Below are positions 46,043-55,475 of a DNA stretch of 64,000 bases, in pieces. The DNA comes from Chryseobacterium sp. JJR-5R (GTDB lineage Bacteria > Bacteroidota > Bacteroidia > Flavobacteriales > Weeksellaceae): positions 372,001 through 436,000 of the forward strand of contig NZ_CP139137.1 of NCBI RefSeq assembly GCF_034047335.1, written 5' to 3'. Below the pieces are notes generated by a model. The model searched no databases, was not told the origin of the DNA, and saw only the letters and a list, made by a program, of their open reading frames with translations. How positions within the stretch are numbered: position 1 is the first letter of the stretch; the number at the start of each line of letters is the position of its first letter. A program made the position numbers and the translations under genes.

Positions 46043-47221
46043 CTAATCTTTTATCCTTAAAAATTCTTTTGCCAGCTCAATCATTTTCGGGTCTCCGGTA
46101 TATTTTCCGTGTTCATCGGAAAGTTTTACGGTTGGGATCCATTCTTTGTTCGGAGCCTGTACCCCGATCAGTTTCATGACAATGTTCATCGGTTTTAAAC
46201 CGACATCATTGGTAAGGTTGGTCCCTATTCCGAATGAGATGCCTATTTTTCCTCTGCAGTAGTTGGTAATTTCTTCTACTTTTTCAAGATTCAAAGCATC
46301 TGAAAAAATGATGTATTTAAACAAAGGATTGATCCCGTGCTTTTGATAATGGGCAATGGTTTTATCGGCAAATTCAAGCGGATCCCCGCTGTCATGGCGT
46401 ACCCCGTCGAAAAGCTTCGCGAATTTTTTGTCAAACTGCCGGAAAAAGACATCGGTGGTATAGGTATCGGAAAGTGCCACGCCCAGATCGCCTCTGTATA
46501 CATCAACCCAGTGTTCCAAGGCCAGTTCGTTGGCCATTTTGAAACCGTATTCCGCAGCATGGAACATAAACCATTCATGGGCATGCGTGCCGATAGGCTT
46601 TACCCCGTATTTCATTGCAAAATAGACATTGGAGCTTCCGATGAATGCAGAGCCTTCTTTCTGCGTCAGTGCTTCCATGACAAGGTTCTGAACTTTATAG
46701 GAGTGCCTCCTCCGGGTTCCGAATTCGGCGAATGTAACCCCGAGCTTCGCCAGTGATTCGGCTTTTTCAAGCGTCTTATGCATGACTACCTCGTTGGAAT
46801 CACGTTCCATATGGTTCATTTCATAATGAAGTTCGCTGATTAGAGATAACAAAGGGACTTCCCAGAGTATCGTTCTGTACCAAAGCCCTTCAACTACTAC
46901 GGAAAGTTCGGTTCCTTCCTGGCGGATATTCACTTCAGAAGGGTCATAACGATAGCCTTCAAGAAAATCAAGATAGGGAAGGTCGATATACGGGCATGTC
47001 CTTGCCATGAATTTTTTTTCATCCTTCGTCAGGGCAAGTTCAGCTATTTTGTTTACTGCTTCTCTCAATGCAGCATCGAAACCTTCGGGAAACTGGTGCT
47101 TTCCCCTGTTGATGAATTCGTACTTTACGATAGAGGCCGGGAATAACTTTACCACGGCATTCTGCATGGTAATTTTGTAAAAGTCGTTATCTAAAATTGA
47201 GTTCAGTCGTACTTCCTGCAT
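46043..47221 (-). CDS. pncB: Nicotinate phosphoribosyltransferase
   Basis: Makes nicotinate mononucleotide from nicotinate, PRPP and ATP in NAD salvage. 392 residues from the ATG at 47221; the TTG seven codons upstream sits inside the promoter -7 box (47240-47247). Motifs: LDNDFYKITMQNAV, YEFINRGKHQFPEGF, TFAEFGTRRRHSYKVQ, the phosphorylatable-His region KPIGTHAHEWFMFHAAEYG, and DGVRHDSGDPLEFADK, then IIFSDALN and GIGTNLTNDVG. Family length is about 390-400. Confidence 0.96.
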   Translation of the reverse strand: MQEVRLNSILDNDFYKITMQNAVVKLFPASIVKYEFINRGKHQFPEGFDAALREAVNKIAELALTKDEKKFMARTCPYIDLPYLDFLEGYRYDPSEVNIRQEGTELSVVVEGLWYRTILWEVPLLSLISELHYEMNHMERDSNEVVMHKTLEKAESLAKLGVTFAEFGTRRRHSYKVQNLVMEALTQKEGSAFIGSSNVYFAMKYGVKPIGTHAHEWFMFHAAEYGFKMANELALEHWVDVYRGDLGVALSDTYTTDVFFRQFDKKFAKLFDGVRHDSGDPLEFADKTIAHYQKHGINPLFKYIIFSDALNLEKVEEITNYCRGKIGISFGIGTNLTNDVGLKPMNIVMKLIGVQAPNKEWIPTVKLSDEHGKYTGDPKMIELAKEFLRIKD

Positions 47222-47239
47222 TATTGTGTATTTTTTACG

Positions 47240-47247
47240 CAAATATA
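47240..47247 (-). promoter_or_regulatory. -7 promoter box of pncB
   Basis: TATATTTG on the minus strand, 18 nt before the pncB ATG; it decides the start codon. No clear -33 element. Confidence 0.5.
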
Positions 47248-47258
47248 GTTATTAAAAA

Positions 47259-47289
47259 ATAAAATCACCTAAATGTAAGGTGATTTTTT
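47259..47289 (-). terminator. Terminator of the dps-like gene
   Basis: Minus strand stem from AAAATCACCT (47261-47270) and AGGTGATTTT (47278-47287), 7-nt loop, with T-rich flank. Confidence 0.8.
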
Positions 47290-47306
47290 ATGCTGTCGTA
47301 ATTTAT

Positions 47307-47783
47307 TTACTTTCCAAGATAAGAATTATACATCCAGACTTCTTTCTCCTGTTCTGTAATGTAGTCGCTCATCTGGGAGTTTGTTCCTTCGTCTCCTGCG
47401 GTATCTGTAATATCCAGCAGTTCTCTCTGTAAATCGATAACTACTTTGAAAGAGTTCAGAATAATTTCAACACTTTTTGTACCGTCGCTTACTTCCTGGC
47501 TTTCCTGAATGGTGGCAACTTTTAAATAATCAGAGTAGTTATGGGCCGGAGTTGCTCCTAATGTCAGGATCCTTTCAGCAATCTCATCGATTTTCAGTAC
47601 CAGGCTATTGTAAAGTTCTTCAAATTTCGGGTGTAATGTAAAAAACTGGTCTCCTTTGATGTTCCAGTGTGAACCTCTCGTATTCTGATAAAAAACAGAA
47701 TAATTGGCTAAAAGGACATTCAGTTTTTCAGCAATGTTCTGGCAGTCGGCCTCCTGCAGGCCTATAATGTTGGCATTTTTCAT
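47307..47783 (-). CDS. dps: Dps/ferritin-like DNA-protection protein
   Basis: Twelve-subunit iron-storing protein that removes Fe2+ and H2O2 and shields DNA in starvation and stress. 158 residues, the normal length, with the Dps ferroxidase signature around 38-58: GSHWNIKGDQFFTLHPKFEE, in which His39, His51 and Glu55 are the expected iron ligands. The remainder is helical. Monocistronic, with a terminator between it and pncB. Confidence 0.93.
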   Translation of the reverse strand: MKNANIIGLQEADCQNIAEKLNVLLANYSVFYQNTRGSHWNIKGDQFFTLHPKFEELYNSLVLKIDEIAERILTLGATPAHNYSDYLKVATIQESQEVSDGTKSVEIILNSFKVVIDLQRELLDITDTAGDEGTNSQMSDYITEQEKEVWMYNSYLGK

Positions 47784-47885
47784 ATAGTTTACTTTTAGAC
47801 TACAAATTCAGTAAATATCATGCCGAAACTGTATTTTCCTGATTGATGATACTTATCTTTGGAATTTCTATAATAGATTTAAGGT

Positions 47886-49475
47886 ATGGGTACTTCTTCC
47901 GGTATTTTTCTAAAAAGTTTTCTGCTGGCACTAATTATATTTTCTGCGGTCTGCGCCAGGTATTATTTTTCTGCTGCTGCTAAAACAGACGGTCACTATA
48001 TCTATCTCATCGATGATGCTTATATCCATCTTGCCATGGCAAAGAATTTTGCGCTGTACGAAGTATGGGGAGTAACCAGATATGAATTTTCTTCTACATC
48101 ATCTTCCCCGCTGTTTACATATCTGCTAAGTGTGCTTCTTAAGTTTTTTGGAAATATAGATCTCATTCCTCTGTATTTCAATATGTTTTTAGGATTTGGA
48201 CTCGTGTATATTCTGGTTCGGTATTTTTCGCAGGTTTTTCAGAAGGTGAGCAGTATGGTAGCGGCTGTTGTCTTTACCCTGTTTTTTTCAGTAATGCATT
48301 TGCAGCTTTTATCGGGTATGGAGCATGTCCTTCATGTCTTTTTGTTTACAGTGAATGTTTTCTGTCTCTCGAATCTTAAAAGCCGAACCAATGTTTCCGG
48401 ATTTTATATTTCCTTGCTTCTGATGGGGATGGTACGCTTTGAGAGTATGTTCTATTTTGTAATTCTGGCCGCGGTTTTTATGGGAATTAAAAAATGGGGA
48501 GAGGCGTTGGCGGTTCTCCTCACCGGATTTATCCCGATTGCCGTTTTCTGTTATTTCAATGAGCAGCATACCGGATATCTTTTCCCGAATTCGGTAGTGG
48601 TAAAGGGGACGCAGATCAGTTTCAATTCAGATTTTTTCCATCAGCTCAAAATCATTGTTATAAATAACCTTCTATTCAATATAAGTTTTTATAAAGTCGG
48701 GTTTTTCCCCGTTCTGATGTCTTTGGTTTTTATGGTAAGGGATTTTAAGAACAGGAATTTTTCAGAAGTGATAACCCGTAATCTTCTTATTATCGTGCTT
48801 TCCTTGTTAATGTTCTGCCATGCCATGTTTGCAGATCTGAAAGGGTTGTTTCGGTATGAAGCCTACCTTATGGCGGGTTTTTCAATGGCTCTAATTCCGA
48901 AAGTAAAAGGCTTTTTAGAAGATTTTAAAAATTATATCAGATACGAAAGATTAATTTCCGGTTTAATATTCATCAACATCCTTCTCCTGGCCTACAAGCT
49001 TTTTTTCGCTCATCTGATGCTGGATAACGGGGGCAAAAACATTTATGAACAGCAGATCCAGTCGGCAAAATTCCTTAATACCTATTATAACCGTTCAAAA
49101 GTGGTGGCCAATGATATTGGAGCCATTACCTATTATACAGACATTCATTTATTGGATATTGCCGGCCTGGGATCGAAAGAAACCATTCTGTTTAATCAGA
49201 ATAAAAAGAAGGCAGATAAATATTTTAAACAATTCCTCAGCCGGTACACGATCGACAATTCATATGACATAGCCGTGATCTATGACCCATGGCTGGAAGG
49301 GCAGATTCCGTCCAACTGGAAAAAAGCGGCGGTGTTAAAGATCACCAACCCGGTAACCGTAGCCAGAGAAGAGGTTTCTGTTTATTCGGTAAATCAACGT
49401 AATCTCAGGCTGCTTAAAGAAAATATCAGAAAATTTAACTGGAACAAAAATGTTAAGGTTACAATGGTGGATTAG
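47886..49475 (+). CDS. Multi-pass membrane protein, GT-C glycosyltransferase-like
   Basis: 529 residues with about ten TM helices over residues 8-385 and a hydrophilic C-terminal domain of about 140 residues. The first periplasmic loop carries an acidic pair in the context YLIDDAYIHLAMAKNFALYE, as in GT-C enzymes, which use such Asp residues to bind a polyprenyl-phosphate sugar. So it may glycosylate lipid or protein on the periplasmic face; the donor and acceptor are unknown. A TATCTTTG -7 box lies at 47854-47861. It is not obviously linked to the ribosomal genes downstream. Confidence 0.7.
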   Translation: MGTSSGIFLKSFLLALIIFSAVCARYYFSAAAKTDGHYIYLIDDAYIHLAMAKNFALYEVWGVTRYEFSSTSSSPLFTYLLSVLLKFFGNIDLIPLYFNMFLGFGLVYILVRYFSQVFQKVSSMVAAVVFTLFFSVMHLQLLSGMEHVLHVFLFTVNVFCLSNLKSRTNVSGFYISLLLMGMVRFESMFYFVILAAVFMGIKKWGEALAVLLTGFIPIAVFCYFNEQHTGYLFPNSVVVKGTQISFNSDFFHQLKIIVINNLLFNISFYKVGFFPVLMSLVFMVRDFKNRNFSEVITRNLLIIVLSLLMFCHAMFADLKGLFRYEAYLMAGFSMALIPKVKGFLEDFKNYIRYERLISGLIFINILLLAYKLFFAHLMLDNGGKNIYEQQIQSAKFLNTYYNRSKVVANDIGAITYYTDIHLLDIAGLGSKETILFNQNKKKADKYFKQFLSRYTIDNSYDIAVIYDPWLEGQIPSNWKKAAVLKITNPVTVAREEVSVYSVNQRNLRLLKENIRKFNWNKNVKVTMVD

Positions 49476-49528
49476 CGTAAGTGCTTGTGGATTAATTTTT
49501 AATAAAAAGGATTATTTCTCCATAACTG

Positions 49529-49559
49529 CTTGTGGATTGAAAAAATATTATTATTTTTG
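49529..49559 (+). promoter_or_regulatory. Promoter of rpsL-rpsG-fusA-rpsJ
   Basis: CTTG (49529-49532), 19-nt spacer, TATTTTTG (49552-49559): Bacteroidota consensus, 23 nt before the rpsL ATG. Confidence 0.8.
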
Positions 49560-49582
49560 CACCCTAAAATAAAAGCAATTAA

Positions 49583-49996
49583 ATGCCTACTATTCAACAA
49601 TTAGTAAGAAAAGGAAGAGCCACGCTTGCCAAGAAGAGCAAATCGGCTGCCCTTGATTCATGTCCACAAAGACGAGGAGTATGTACGAGAGTATATACTA
49701 CCACTCCTAAGAAACCTAACTCTGCACTTAGAAAAGTTGCAAGGGTAAGACTTTCTAACGGGAAAGAAGTCAACGCCTACATCCCGGGCGAAGGACATAA
49801 TCTTCAGGAGCACTCGATAGTATTGGTGAGAGGCGGAAGGGTGAAAGACCTACCGGGAGTACGTTACCACATCGTAAGAGGTGCTTTAGACACAGCAGGT
49901 GTGAATGGAAGAACACAGAGAAGATCGAAGTACGGAGCTAAGAGACCAAAACCAGGTCAGGCACCAGCTGCACCGGCAAAAGGAAAGAAAAAATAA
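49583..49996 (+). CDS. rpsL: 30S ribosomal protein S12
   Basis: Decoding-centre protein. 137 residues. It contains [19 protein letters not shown] and [13 protein letters not shown]; the two lysines where streptomycin-resistance changes normally occur are unchanged, so no resistance allele is seen. The C-terminus has a Lys/Pro/Ala tail ([16 protein letters not shown]), longer than in E. coli and usual in Bacteroidota. First gene of the str-type cluster; rpsG follows after 23 nt. Confidence 0.98.
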   Translation: MPTIQQLVRKGRATLAKKSKSAALDSCPQRRGVCTRVYTTTPKKPNSALRKVARVRLSNGKEVNAYIPGEGHNLQEHSIVLVRGGRVKDLPGVRYHIVRGALDTAGVNGRTQRRSKYGAKRPKPGQAPAAPAKGKKK

Positions 49997-50019
49997 TCAT
50001 TAAATAAGGTACAGAAACA

Positions 50020-50496
50020 ATGAGAAAGACAAAAGCGAAAAAAAGACCGTTGTTACCAGATCCAAAATTTAATGATCAATTGGTAACTAGATTTGTAAAT
50101 AACCTGATGCTTGACGGTAAGAAGTCAATTGCATTCAAAATTTTCTATGATGCTTTGGAGATCGTAGAAACTAAAAAAGGAGAAACTGAAAAAACAGCCC
50201 TTGAAATCTGGAAAGATGCATTAACCAACGTTATGCCTCACGTAGAAGTACGTTCCAGAAGAGTAGGTGGAGCCAACTTCCAGATCCCGATGCCAATCAG
50301 AGCTGATAGAAAGATTTCTATGGCAATGAAATGGTTAATCCTTTACTCTAAAAAGAGAAATGATAAGTCAATGGCTTTGAAACTGGCTAACGAAGTGGTA
50401 GCTGCTTCAAGAGAAGAAGGTGCTGCTTACAAGAAAAAATCGGATACTCACAAAATGGCGGAAGCTAACAAGGCTTTCTCACACTTTAAATTCTAA
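50020..50496 (+). CDS. rpsG: 30S ribosomal protein S7
   Basis: Primary 16S-rRNA-binding protein that nucleates assembly of the 30S head. 158 residues with the conserved opening [19 protein letters not shown], the signature [15 protein letters not shown], and [19 protein letters not shown]. fusA follows after 6 nt. Confidence 0.98.
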   Translation: MRKTKAKKRPLLPDPKFNDQLVTRFVNNLMLDGKKSIAFKIFYDALEIVETKKGETEKTALEIWKDALTNVMPHVEVRSRRVGGANFQIPMPIRADRKISMAMKWLILYSKKRNDKSMALKLANEVVAASREEGAAYKKKSDTHKMAEANKAFSHFKF

Positions 50497-50502
50497 TTAG
50501 AA

Positions 50503-52620
50503 ATGAGTAGAGATCTTAAATTTACAAGAAATATCGGTATTGCCGCGCATATTGATGCCGGTAAAACCACCACTACGGAAAGAATCTTATTCTATACGGG
50601 TGTAAACCATAAAATTGGTGAGGTTCACGATGGTGCTTCTACTATGGACTGGATGGAGCAGGAAGCGGAAAGAGGTATTACCATTACTTCTGCTGCAACT
50701 ACCTGTTCTTGGAACTTCCCAACAGACCAGGGTAAAAAATTACCTGAAACTCAACCTTACCACTTCAACATCATCGATACCCCGGGACACGTTGACTTCA
50801 CCGTAGAAGTAAACAGATCTTTGAGAGTATTGGATGGATTGGTATTCCTTTTCTCTGCAGTAGACGGTGTAGAGCCTCAGTCTGAAACAAACTGGAGACT
50901 GGCAGACAACTACAAAGTGGCAAGAATGGGATTCGTAAACAAAATGGACCGTCAAGGTGCTGACTTCCTTAACGTGGTAAACCAGGTTAAGACCATGTTA
51001 GGATCAAATGCAGTTCCAATCGTTTTACCAATCGGTGCTGAAGAGGATTTCAAAGGTGTAGTAGACTTAATTAAAAACAGAGCAATCGTTTGGGACGAAG
51101 CAGGACAGGGAGCTACTTTCGAAGTAGTGCCGATTCCTGAAGACATGAAGGCTGAAGTTCTGGAATACAGAGAGAAATTAGTTGAAGCAGTTGCTGATTA
51201 TGATGATACTTTGATGGAGAAATTCTTCGAAGATCCGGATTCTATTTCAGAAGACGAAATCAACGAAGCGCTTAGAAAAGCAACCATCGATTTATCTATT
51301 ATCCCAATGACTTGTGGTTCTTCATTCAAGAATAAAGGAGTACAGTTTATGTTGGATGCAGTATGTAAATATTTGCCTTCACCATTGGATAAAGAAGATA
51401 TCAAGGGTACAGACCCAAGAACAGATCTTGATATTACAAGAAAACCATCTGTAGACGAGCCTTTCGCAGCTTTGGCATTTAAGATTGCTACCGATCCTTT
51501 CGTAGGAAGACTGGCATTCTTCAGAGCATACTCTGGAAGACTGGATGCAGGTTCTTATATCTTGAACACCCGTTCAGGAGATAAAGAAAGAATCTCCAGA
51601 ATCTATCAGATGCACGCTAACAAGCAAAATCCTGTAGAATATATTGAAGCAGGAGATATCGGTGCAGCGGTAGGTTTCAAATCTATCAAAACCGGTGATA
51701 CCATGTGTGACGAGAAACACCCGATCGTTTTAGAATCGATGGTTTTCCCGGATCCGGTAATTGGTATTGCTGTAGAACCTAAAACCAAAGCTGACCAGGA
51801 TAAAATGGGTAATGCTTTGGCTAAATTAGCTGAAGAAGATCCTACGTTCCAGGTTAAAACTGACGAAGCTTCCGGACAGACGATTATTTCAGGAATGGGT
51901 GAGCTTCACCTTGACATTCTTGTAGACCGTATGAGAAGAGAATTCAAAGTTGAAGTTAACCAGGGACAGCCTCAGGTAGAATACAAAGAAAACTTAACAA
52001 AAGTTGCCCAGCACAGAGAAGTTTATAAAAAACAATCTGGTGGTAAAGGTAAATTTGCTGATATCGTATTTGAACTGGGACCTGCTGAAGAAGGTAAAAT
52101 CGGTTTGGAATTCGTCAATGAGATCAAAGGGGGTAACGTTCCTAGGGAATTTGTTCCTTCCATTGAAAAAGGCTTTAAAGCGGCAATGAAAAACGGTCCT
52201 TTGGCTGGTTTTGAAGTTGAAGGGATTAAAGTGATTCTTAAAGACGGATCTTTCCACGCAGTGGATTCTGATGCTCTTTCTTTCGAAATGGCTGCAAAAT
52301 TAGGATTCAAAGAAGCGGGACGTGCTGCAAAGCCGGTAATTATGGAGCCTATTATGAAACTGGAGGTTGTAACTCCGGAAGAATATATGGGTAACATCAT
52401 TGGTGACCTTAACAAGAGAAGAGGTACGATCAGCGGACAGGAAGAAAAGAACGGTGCCGTTGTCATCAAAGGTTCAGTTCCACTTTCCGAAATGTTCGGA
52501 TATGTAACAACGCTGAGAACACTTTCATCAGGAAGAGCTACTTCTTCCATGGAATTGGAAAAGTATGCACAGACTCCTCAAAACGTTGCTGAAGATATTA
52601 TTGCTAAAGCAAAAGGTTAA
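50503..52620 (+). CDS. fusA: Elongation factor G
   Basis: Ribosomal translocase GTPase, also needed for ribosome recycling. 705 residues. G domain motifs: [20 protein letters not shown] (G1), RGITITSAA (G2), DTPGHVDF (G3), [10 protein letters not shown] (G4). Domains II-V follow, with the catalytic-tip region and [20 protein letters not shown] in domain IV. Length and sequence are those of the main EF-G rather than a paralogue, as its place in the rpsL-rpsG-fusA-rpsJ cluster confirms. tuf is not in this cluster. Confidence 0.98.
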   Translation: MSRDLKFTRNIGIAAHIDAGKTTTTERILFYTGVNHKIGEVHDGASTMDWMEQEAERGITITSAATTCSWNFPTDQGKKLPETQPYHFNIIDTPGHVDFTVEVNRSLRVLDGLVFLFSAVDGVEPQSETNWRLADNYKVARMGFVNKMDRQGADFLNVVNQVKTMLGSNAVPIVLPIGAEEDFKGVVDLIKNRAIVWDEAGQGATFEVVPIPEDMKAEVLEYREKLVEAVADYDDTLMEKFFEDPDSISEDEINEALRKATIDLSIIPMTCGSSFKNKGVQFMLDAVCKYLPSPLDKEDIKGTDPRTDLDITRKPSVDEPFAALAFKIATDPFVGRLAFFRAYSGRLDAGSYILNTRSGDKERISRIYQMHANKQNPVEYIEAGDIGAAVGFKSIKTGDTMCDEKHPIVLESMVFPDPVIGIAVEPKTKADQDKMGNALAKLAEEDPTFQVKTDEASGQTIISGMGELHLDILVDRMRREFKVEVNQGQPQVEYKENLTKVAQHREVYKKQSGGKGKFADIVFELGPAEEGKIGLEFVNEIKGGNVPREFVPSIEKGFKAAMKNGPLAGFEVEGIKVILKDGSFHAVDSDALSFEMAAKLGFKEAGRAAKPVIMEPIMKLEVVTPEEYMGNIIGDLNKRRGTISGQEEKNGAVVIKGSVPLSEMFGYVTTLRTLSSGRATSSMELEKYAQTPQNVAEDIIAKAKG

Positions 52621-52637
52621 TTTTTAAAGTACAAGAA

Positions 52638-52943
52638 ATGTCACAAAGAATCAGAATAAAACTAAAATCTTACGATTATAACTTGGTAGACAAGTCTGCT
52701 GAGAAAATCGTAAAAACGGTAAAGGCTACAGGTGCTGTTGTAAACGGACCTATTCCATTGCCAACCAACAAGAGAATCTTTACAGTACTAAGATCTCCGC
52801 ACGTTAACAAGAAAGCCAGAGAGCAGTTCCAGTTATCAGCTCACAAGAGACTGATGGATATCTATTCTTCTTCTTCCAAAACGGTGGATGCTCTGATGAA
52901 GTTAGAACTTCCTTCAGGTGTAGACGTTGAAATTAAAGTGTGA
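52638..52943 (+). CDS. rpsJ: 30S ribosomal protein S10
   Basis: Component of the 30S head and, as NusE, of antitermination complexes. 101 residues: [20 protein letters not shown], then [28 protein letters not shown], ending [13 protein letters not shown]. In most related bacteria the S10 operon continues straight into rplC. Here a terminator follows (52971-53005) and rplC lies 7.7 kb away. A second, diverged copy of the last 42 bp of this gene region lies at 55240-55281. Confidence 0.98.
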   Translation: MSQRIRIKLKSYDYNLVDKSAEKIVKTVKATGAVVNGPIPLPTNKRIFTVLRSPHVNKKAREQFQLSAHKRLMDIYSSSSKTVDALMKLELPSGVDVEIKV

Positions 52944-52970
52944 TAACGAGCACTTAAGCCGTGATTATAT

Positions 52971-53005
52971 AAAATCCGTTCCTTTAAAAAGGAGCGGATT
53001 TTTTG
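52971..53005 (+). terminator. Terminator after rpsJ
   Basis: AAAATCCG-TTCCTTT pairs with AAAGGA-CGGATTTT, followed by a T run; it ends the rpsL-rpsJ transcript. Confidence 0.88.
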
Positions 53006-53260
53006 TTTGAAAGGTGAGTCAAGGCTTTTAAAGGTAAATTTTACAGCATGTAATAAATGGCGGAATAAAGAATATTGATTGTAAAAACAGAATAATTCAC
53101 TTTTTATTTACTTAAAATTAACAGCTGTTTTTTACTTTTAACGGGCTATAATTAATTAACGGGCTGGAAATGAGGTTTTAAAAGGATTATTTAATAAGGT
53201 GAATTATCAAGGTATTGTGATTTAACATAATAAAATTAATGGAAAAATTTTAAAATTTTA
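53006..53260. other. AT-rich region between rpsJ and the lipoprotein gene
   Basis: No gene seen; strongly AT-rich, in contrast to the ribosomal genes beside it. Confidence 0.5.
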
Positions 53261-53292
53261 TTTGTGTGGTTTTAACTTTAATTATACTTTTG
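53261..53292 (+). promoter_or_regulatory. Promoter of the lipoprotein/aspartic protease cassette
   Basis: TTTG (53261-53264), 20-nt spacer, TACTTTTG (53285-53292), 30 nt before the lipoprotein ATG. Confidence 0.72.
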
Positions 53293-53321
53293 AGATACCA
53301 AACAAATAAAATTTAATAACC

Positions 53322-54014
53322 ATGAAAAAATTTAGACTGACACATCTGTTGTCTCTTATCGTATTGTTGCTAATGGGAATATCAACATTATCCTGTAGTA
53401 ATGAAATTTCTAATGATGCAGATTCTTCTGCTCCGCTACATTCGCAGGCAGGCATTGCATCCCGTGATGATGCCGAAATAGATACAGCATTTGCTGTTGA
53501 AAGTACAAAAGCCGCAGCCATAAATTTCACAAAAGAGATAAAAGCCTTTTACAGCCCTGGCATGTCGTACTCTGATCTCAAAAACGAATTGGATCCTGTT
53601 GGACATTTAAGCAGTATAACGCCTGCAGGTGATGCTTTGCTTCATGAGGCATATGGCAATATTGTTGAGAATGTACATGAAGAAGATATGAATGGGCTTA
53701 AAATGACTGAAGCCCTGCACTATATTTTGAAAATACATGTGGATGCAGGCATTGTAAAACTGGAAGATGTAGATTTTGAAAAGGGGTCTAGGAAATTATT
53801 TGGTTTAGGTGAAAGTTATGAAACAACAGCAAGAGCGGGTGGATGTAAATGGTACCAAGTAGGATGTCTTTTAAGTGCCTTTTGGAATTGGCTTGCTGCC
53901 GACGCAAACGGAGCAGAGCCTGGTACTACAACCAATGGTTCAATTTTAGCAACTGTAATGGGAATTGTTACTGGCATAGGTACAATCATAGGTATGCTAG
54001 CAGGTGGAAATTAA
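53322..54014 (+). CDS. Lipoprotein with a bacteriocin-like hydrophobic C-terminal segment
   Basis: 230 residues, no family recognised with certainty. Lipoprotein signal with lipobox TLSC (Cys25) followed by S-N-E; a soluble helical middle (about 50-165); then A-R-A-G-G (170-174) and a 56-residue tail that looks like a different kind of molecule: CKWYQVGC (Cys175, Cys182, the only cysteines besides the lipid one), a Trp-rich stretch LLSAFWNWLAAD, a Gly/Thr linker, and a Gly-rich hydrophobic helix ILATVMGIVTGIGTIIGMLA ending G-G-N. This resembles a one-disulfide pore-forming class II bacteriocin fused to a lipoprotein pro-region; Bacteroidota lipoproteins annotated as fulvocin C-related are a possible comparison. 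The gene with an exported aspartic protease follows after 24 nt. Confidence 0.75.
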   Translation: MKKFRLTHLLSLIVLLLMGISTLSCSNEISNDADSSAPLHSQAGIASRDDAEIDTAFAVESTKAAAINFTKEIKAFYSPGMSYSDLKNELDPVGHLSSITPAGDALLHEAYGNIVENVHEEDMNGLKMTEALHYILKIHVDAGIVKLEDVDFEKGSRKLFGLGESYETTARAGGCKWYQVGCLLSAFWNWLAADANGAEPGTTTNGSILATVMGIVTGIGTIIGMLAGGN

Positions 54015-54038
54015 TTAAGAGCATAAATATAAAAATCT

Positions 54039-55211
54039 ATGAATAAGTCAATTTGTGTATTTTTTTTGTTTATCTTAAATTTTAACTTCTCACAAACAAT
54101 AAACGATCAGGAACATTTGTTTAATGGTGAAATAAAATTAGAAAAAACGGTAGAAACAATTTCTGCTTTAGGAGATACGGATAATGGCTTATTCATTGAA
54201 ATTAATATAAATGATAAAAATTATAAATTCCTAATCGACACGGGGGCTTCTGTCTCTGTACTTAATGATCAAATTTTTAAAAATATAGATAATCCTGGAA
54301 AAAAAATAAAAATAAAGGATCTTTTGGGAAATGAAGAGGAAAAAGATTTGTTTTATCTGGATTTTAAAATAGGAGAAAGCCAATGGTCGAATTTTGCGTT
54401 TGTGAAATTTGATTTTTCTAAATTTTCAAAAAATGAATGTTTAAAATATGACGGAATCATTGGAGCCAACATACTTAAAAAGCTAAACTGGAAATTTGTA
54501 AAAGCTGAAAATAAATTGTTTTTTTCTAAAGAGCCTTTTACTTATGAAAGTTTTAATAAACCTGTTTTGGTACAATGGGCTGGAAATATACCGATTGTTG
54601 AGCTAAAAGTTAATGATCATAAATTTTTAGCACTTCTTGATACAGGACATTTTGGTGGTATTATATTCCCGGATTATAGTTATATAAAAGAATTTGGTTT
54701 TGGTGTGTTTTATAATTTAACAAAAGGTAAAGGAGATCCTATATCAACCATTGCCGGAAAACAAAAATTATCCTTAAAAAAAGCACAAATTGAAAATCTT
54801 GGTTTAGATAATTATAATTTTAGTGGATACGAAGTAACTGTCGCAGAAATGAAATTATCGAATATAGGAAACAAAATAATTTTAGAAAACGGATTTATAT
54901 TTAATTTTTTAAATAGCGAAATTGCGTTTGGAATTAGTGAACAAAAATCAAAATATGCTATTTTACCAAAAATCAAAATATGTAAATCAGAAACCAATAA
55001 AAATCAAATTGAACTTTGTTTTTTTTGGAAAGAATCTGACAATAAGAATCTTAAATTAGGAGATCAGATAATTCAAATTGATTCTATAGATACTACAAAT
55101 TTAAATGATACTCAATATTGTTCTTTATTAGATTATTTAAGTCATAAGAATTTCTCTAAAAAAGTAACCTTTAAAAGAGGGAGCAAAAAGTTCGATTATA
55201 TTTTAAACTGA
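54039..55211 (+). CDS. Exported retropepsin-like aspartic protease with PDZ-like C-terminus
   Basis: 390 residues: signal peptide (1-19, ending NFSQ), then two aspartic-protease-like halves in tandem. The first has the active motif FLIDTGASVSVL (Asp67) and the later IIGANIL; the second has ALLDTGHFGGIIF (Asp201). Both keep D-T-G, so a single-chain two-lobed protease is possible. Residues about 310-388 resemble a PDZ domain (LKLGDQIIQIDSID). The gene is markedly AT-rich compared with the ribosomal genes around it. It is 24 nt behind the lipoprotein gene and almost surely in its operon, so the lipoprotein, cut near G-G at 173-174, is a candidate substrate; this is inference. Confidence 0.85.
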   Translation: MNKSICVFFLFILNFNFSQTINDQEHLFNGEIKLEKTVETISALGDTDNGLFIEININDKNYKFLIDTGASVSVLNDQIFKNIDNPGKKIKIKDLLGNEEEKDLFYLDFKIGESQWSNFAFVKFDFSKFSKNECLKYDGIIGANILKKLNWKFVKAENKLFFSKEPFTYESFNKPVLVQWAGNIPIVELKVNDHKFLALLDTGHFGGIIFPDYSYIKEFGFGVFYNLTKGKGDPISTIAGKQKLSLKKAQIENLGLDNYNFSGYEVTVAEMKLSNIGNKIILENGFIFNFLNSEIAFGISEQKSKYAILPKIKICKSETNKNQIELCFFWKESDNKNLKLGDQIIQIDSIDTTNLNDTQYCSLLDYLSHKNFSKKVTFKRGSKKFDYILN

Positions 55212-55239
55212 AATAGATCTATCAGATACGATTAAATCA

Positions 55240-55281
55240 CAACTTCCTTCAGGAATTGAGGTAGAAATTAAAATGTGATAA
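55240..55281 (+). pseudogene. Duplicated 3' end of rpsJ
   Basis: Aligned without gaps to 52905-52946, 35 of 42 bases agree, including the double stop TGATAA. The frame reads LPSGIEVEIKM against [11 protein letters not shown] in rpsJ. Most differences are silent or conservative, so the fragment descends from a working S10 gene of a related lineage and is not a fresh copy. It lies 28 nt after the aspartic protease gene. Confidence 0.85.
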
Positions 55282-55302
55282 TTGAGCCTTTTGCTTACAC
55301 TT

Positions 55303-55340
55303 AAATAAATCCCTTTCCGAAAGAAGAGGGATTTATTTTT
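55303..55340 (+). terminator. Terminator after the rpsJ fragment
   Basis: Perfect 12-bp stem AAATAAATCCCT (55303-55314) with AGGGATTTATTT (55327-55338) and a T run. By position it was probably once the terminator of the displaced rpsJ end; it now ends the cassette. Confidence 0.9.
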
Positions 55341-55475
55341 GAAGTTATGAATCTAACAGAAAGGGTGGTTATCATCACAGTACTTTTCATAGTGCTGAAC
55401 AATTAAATAACTTTATTCAGATACCATATTTACTGCAAAAATTTTTATCCTTAACTTTATGCTAAAATCAATATA

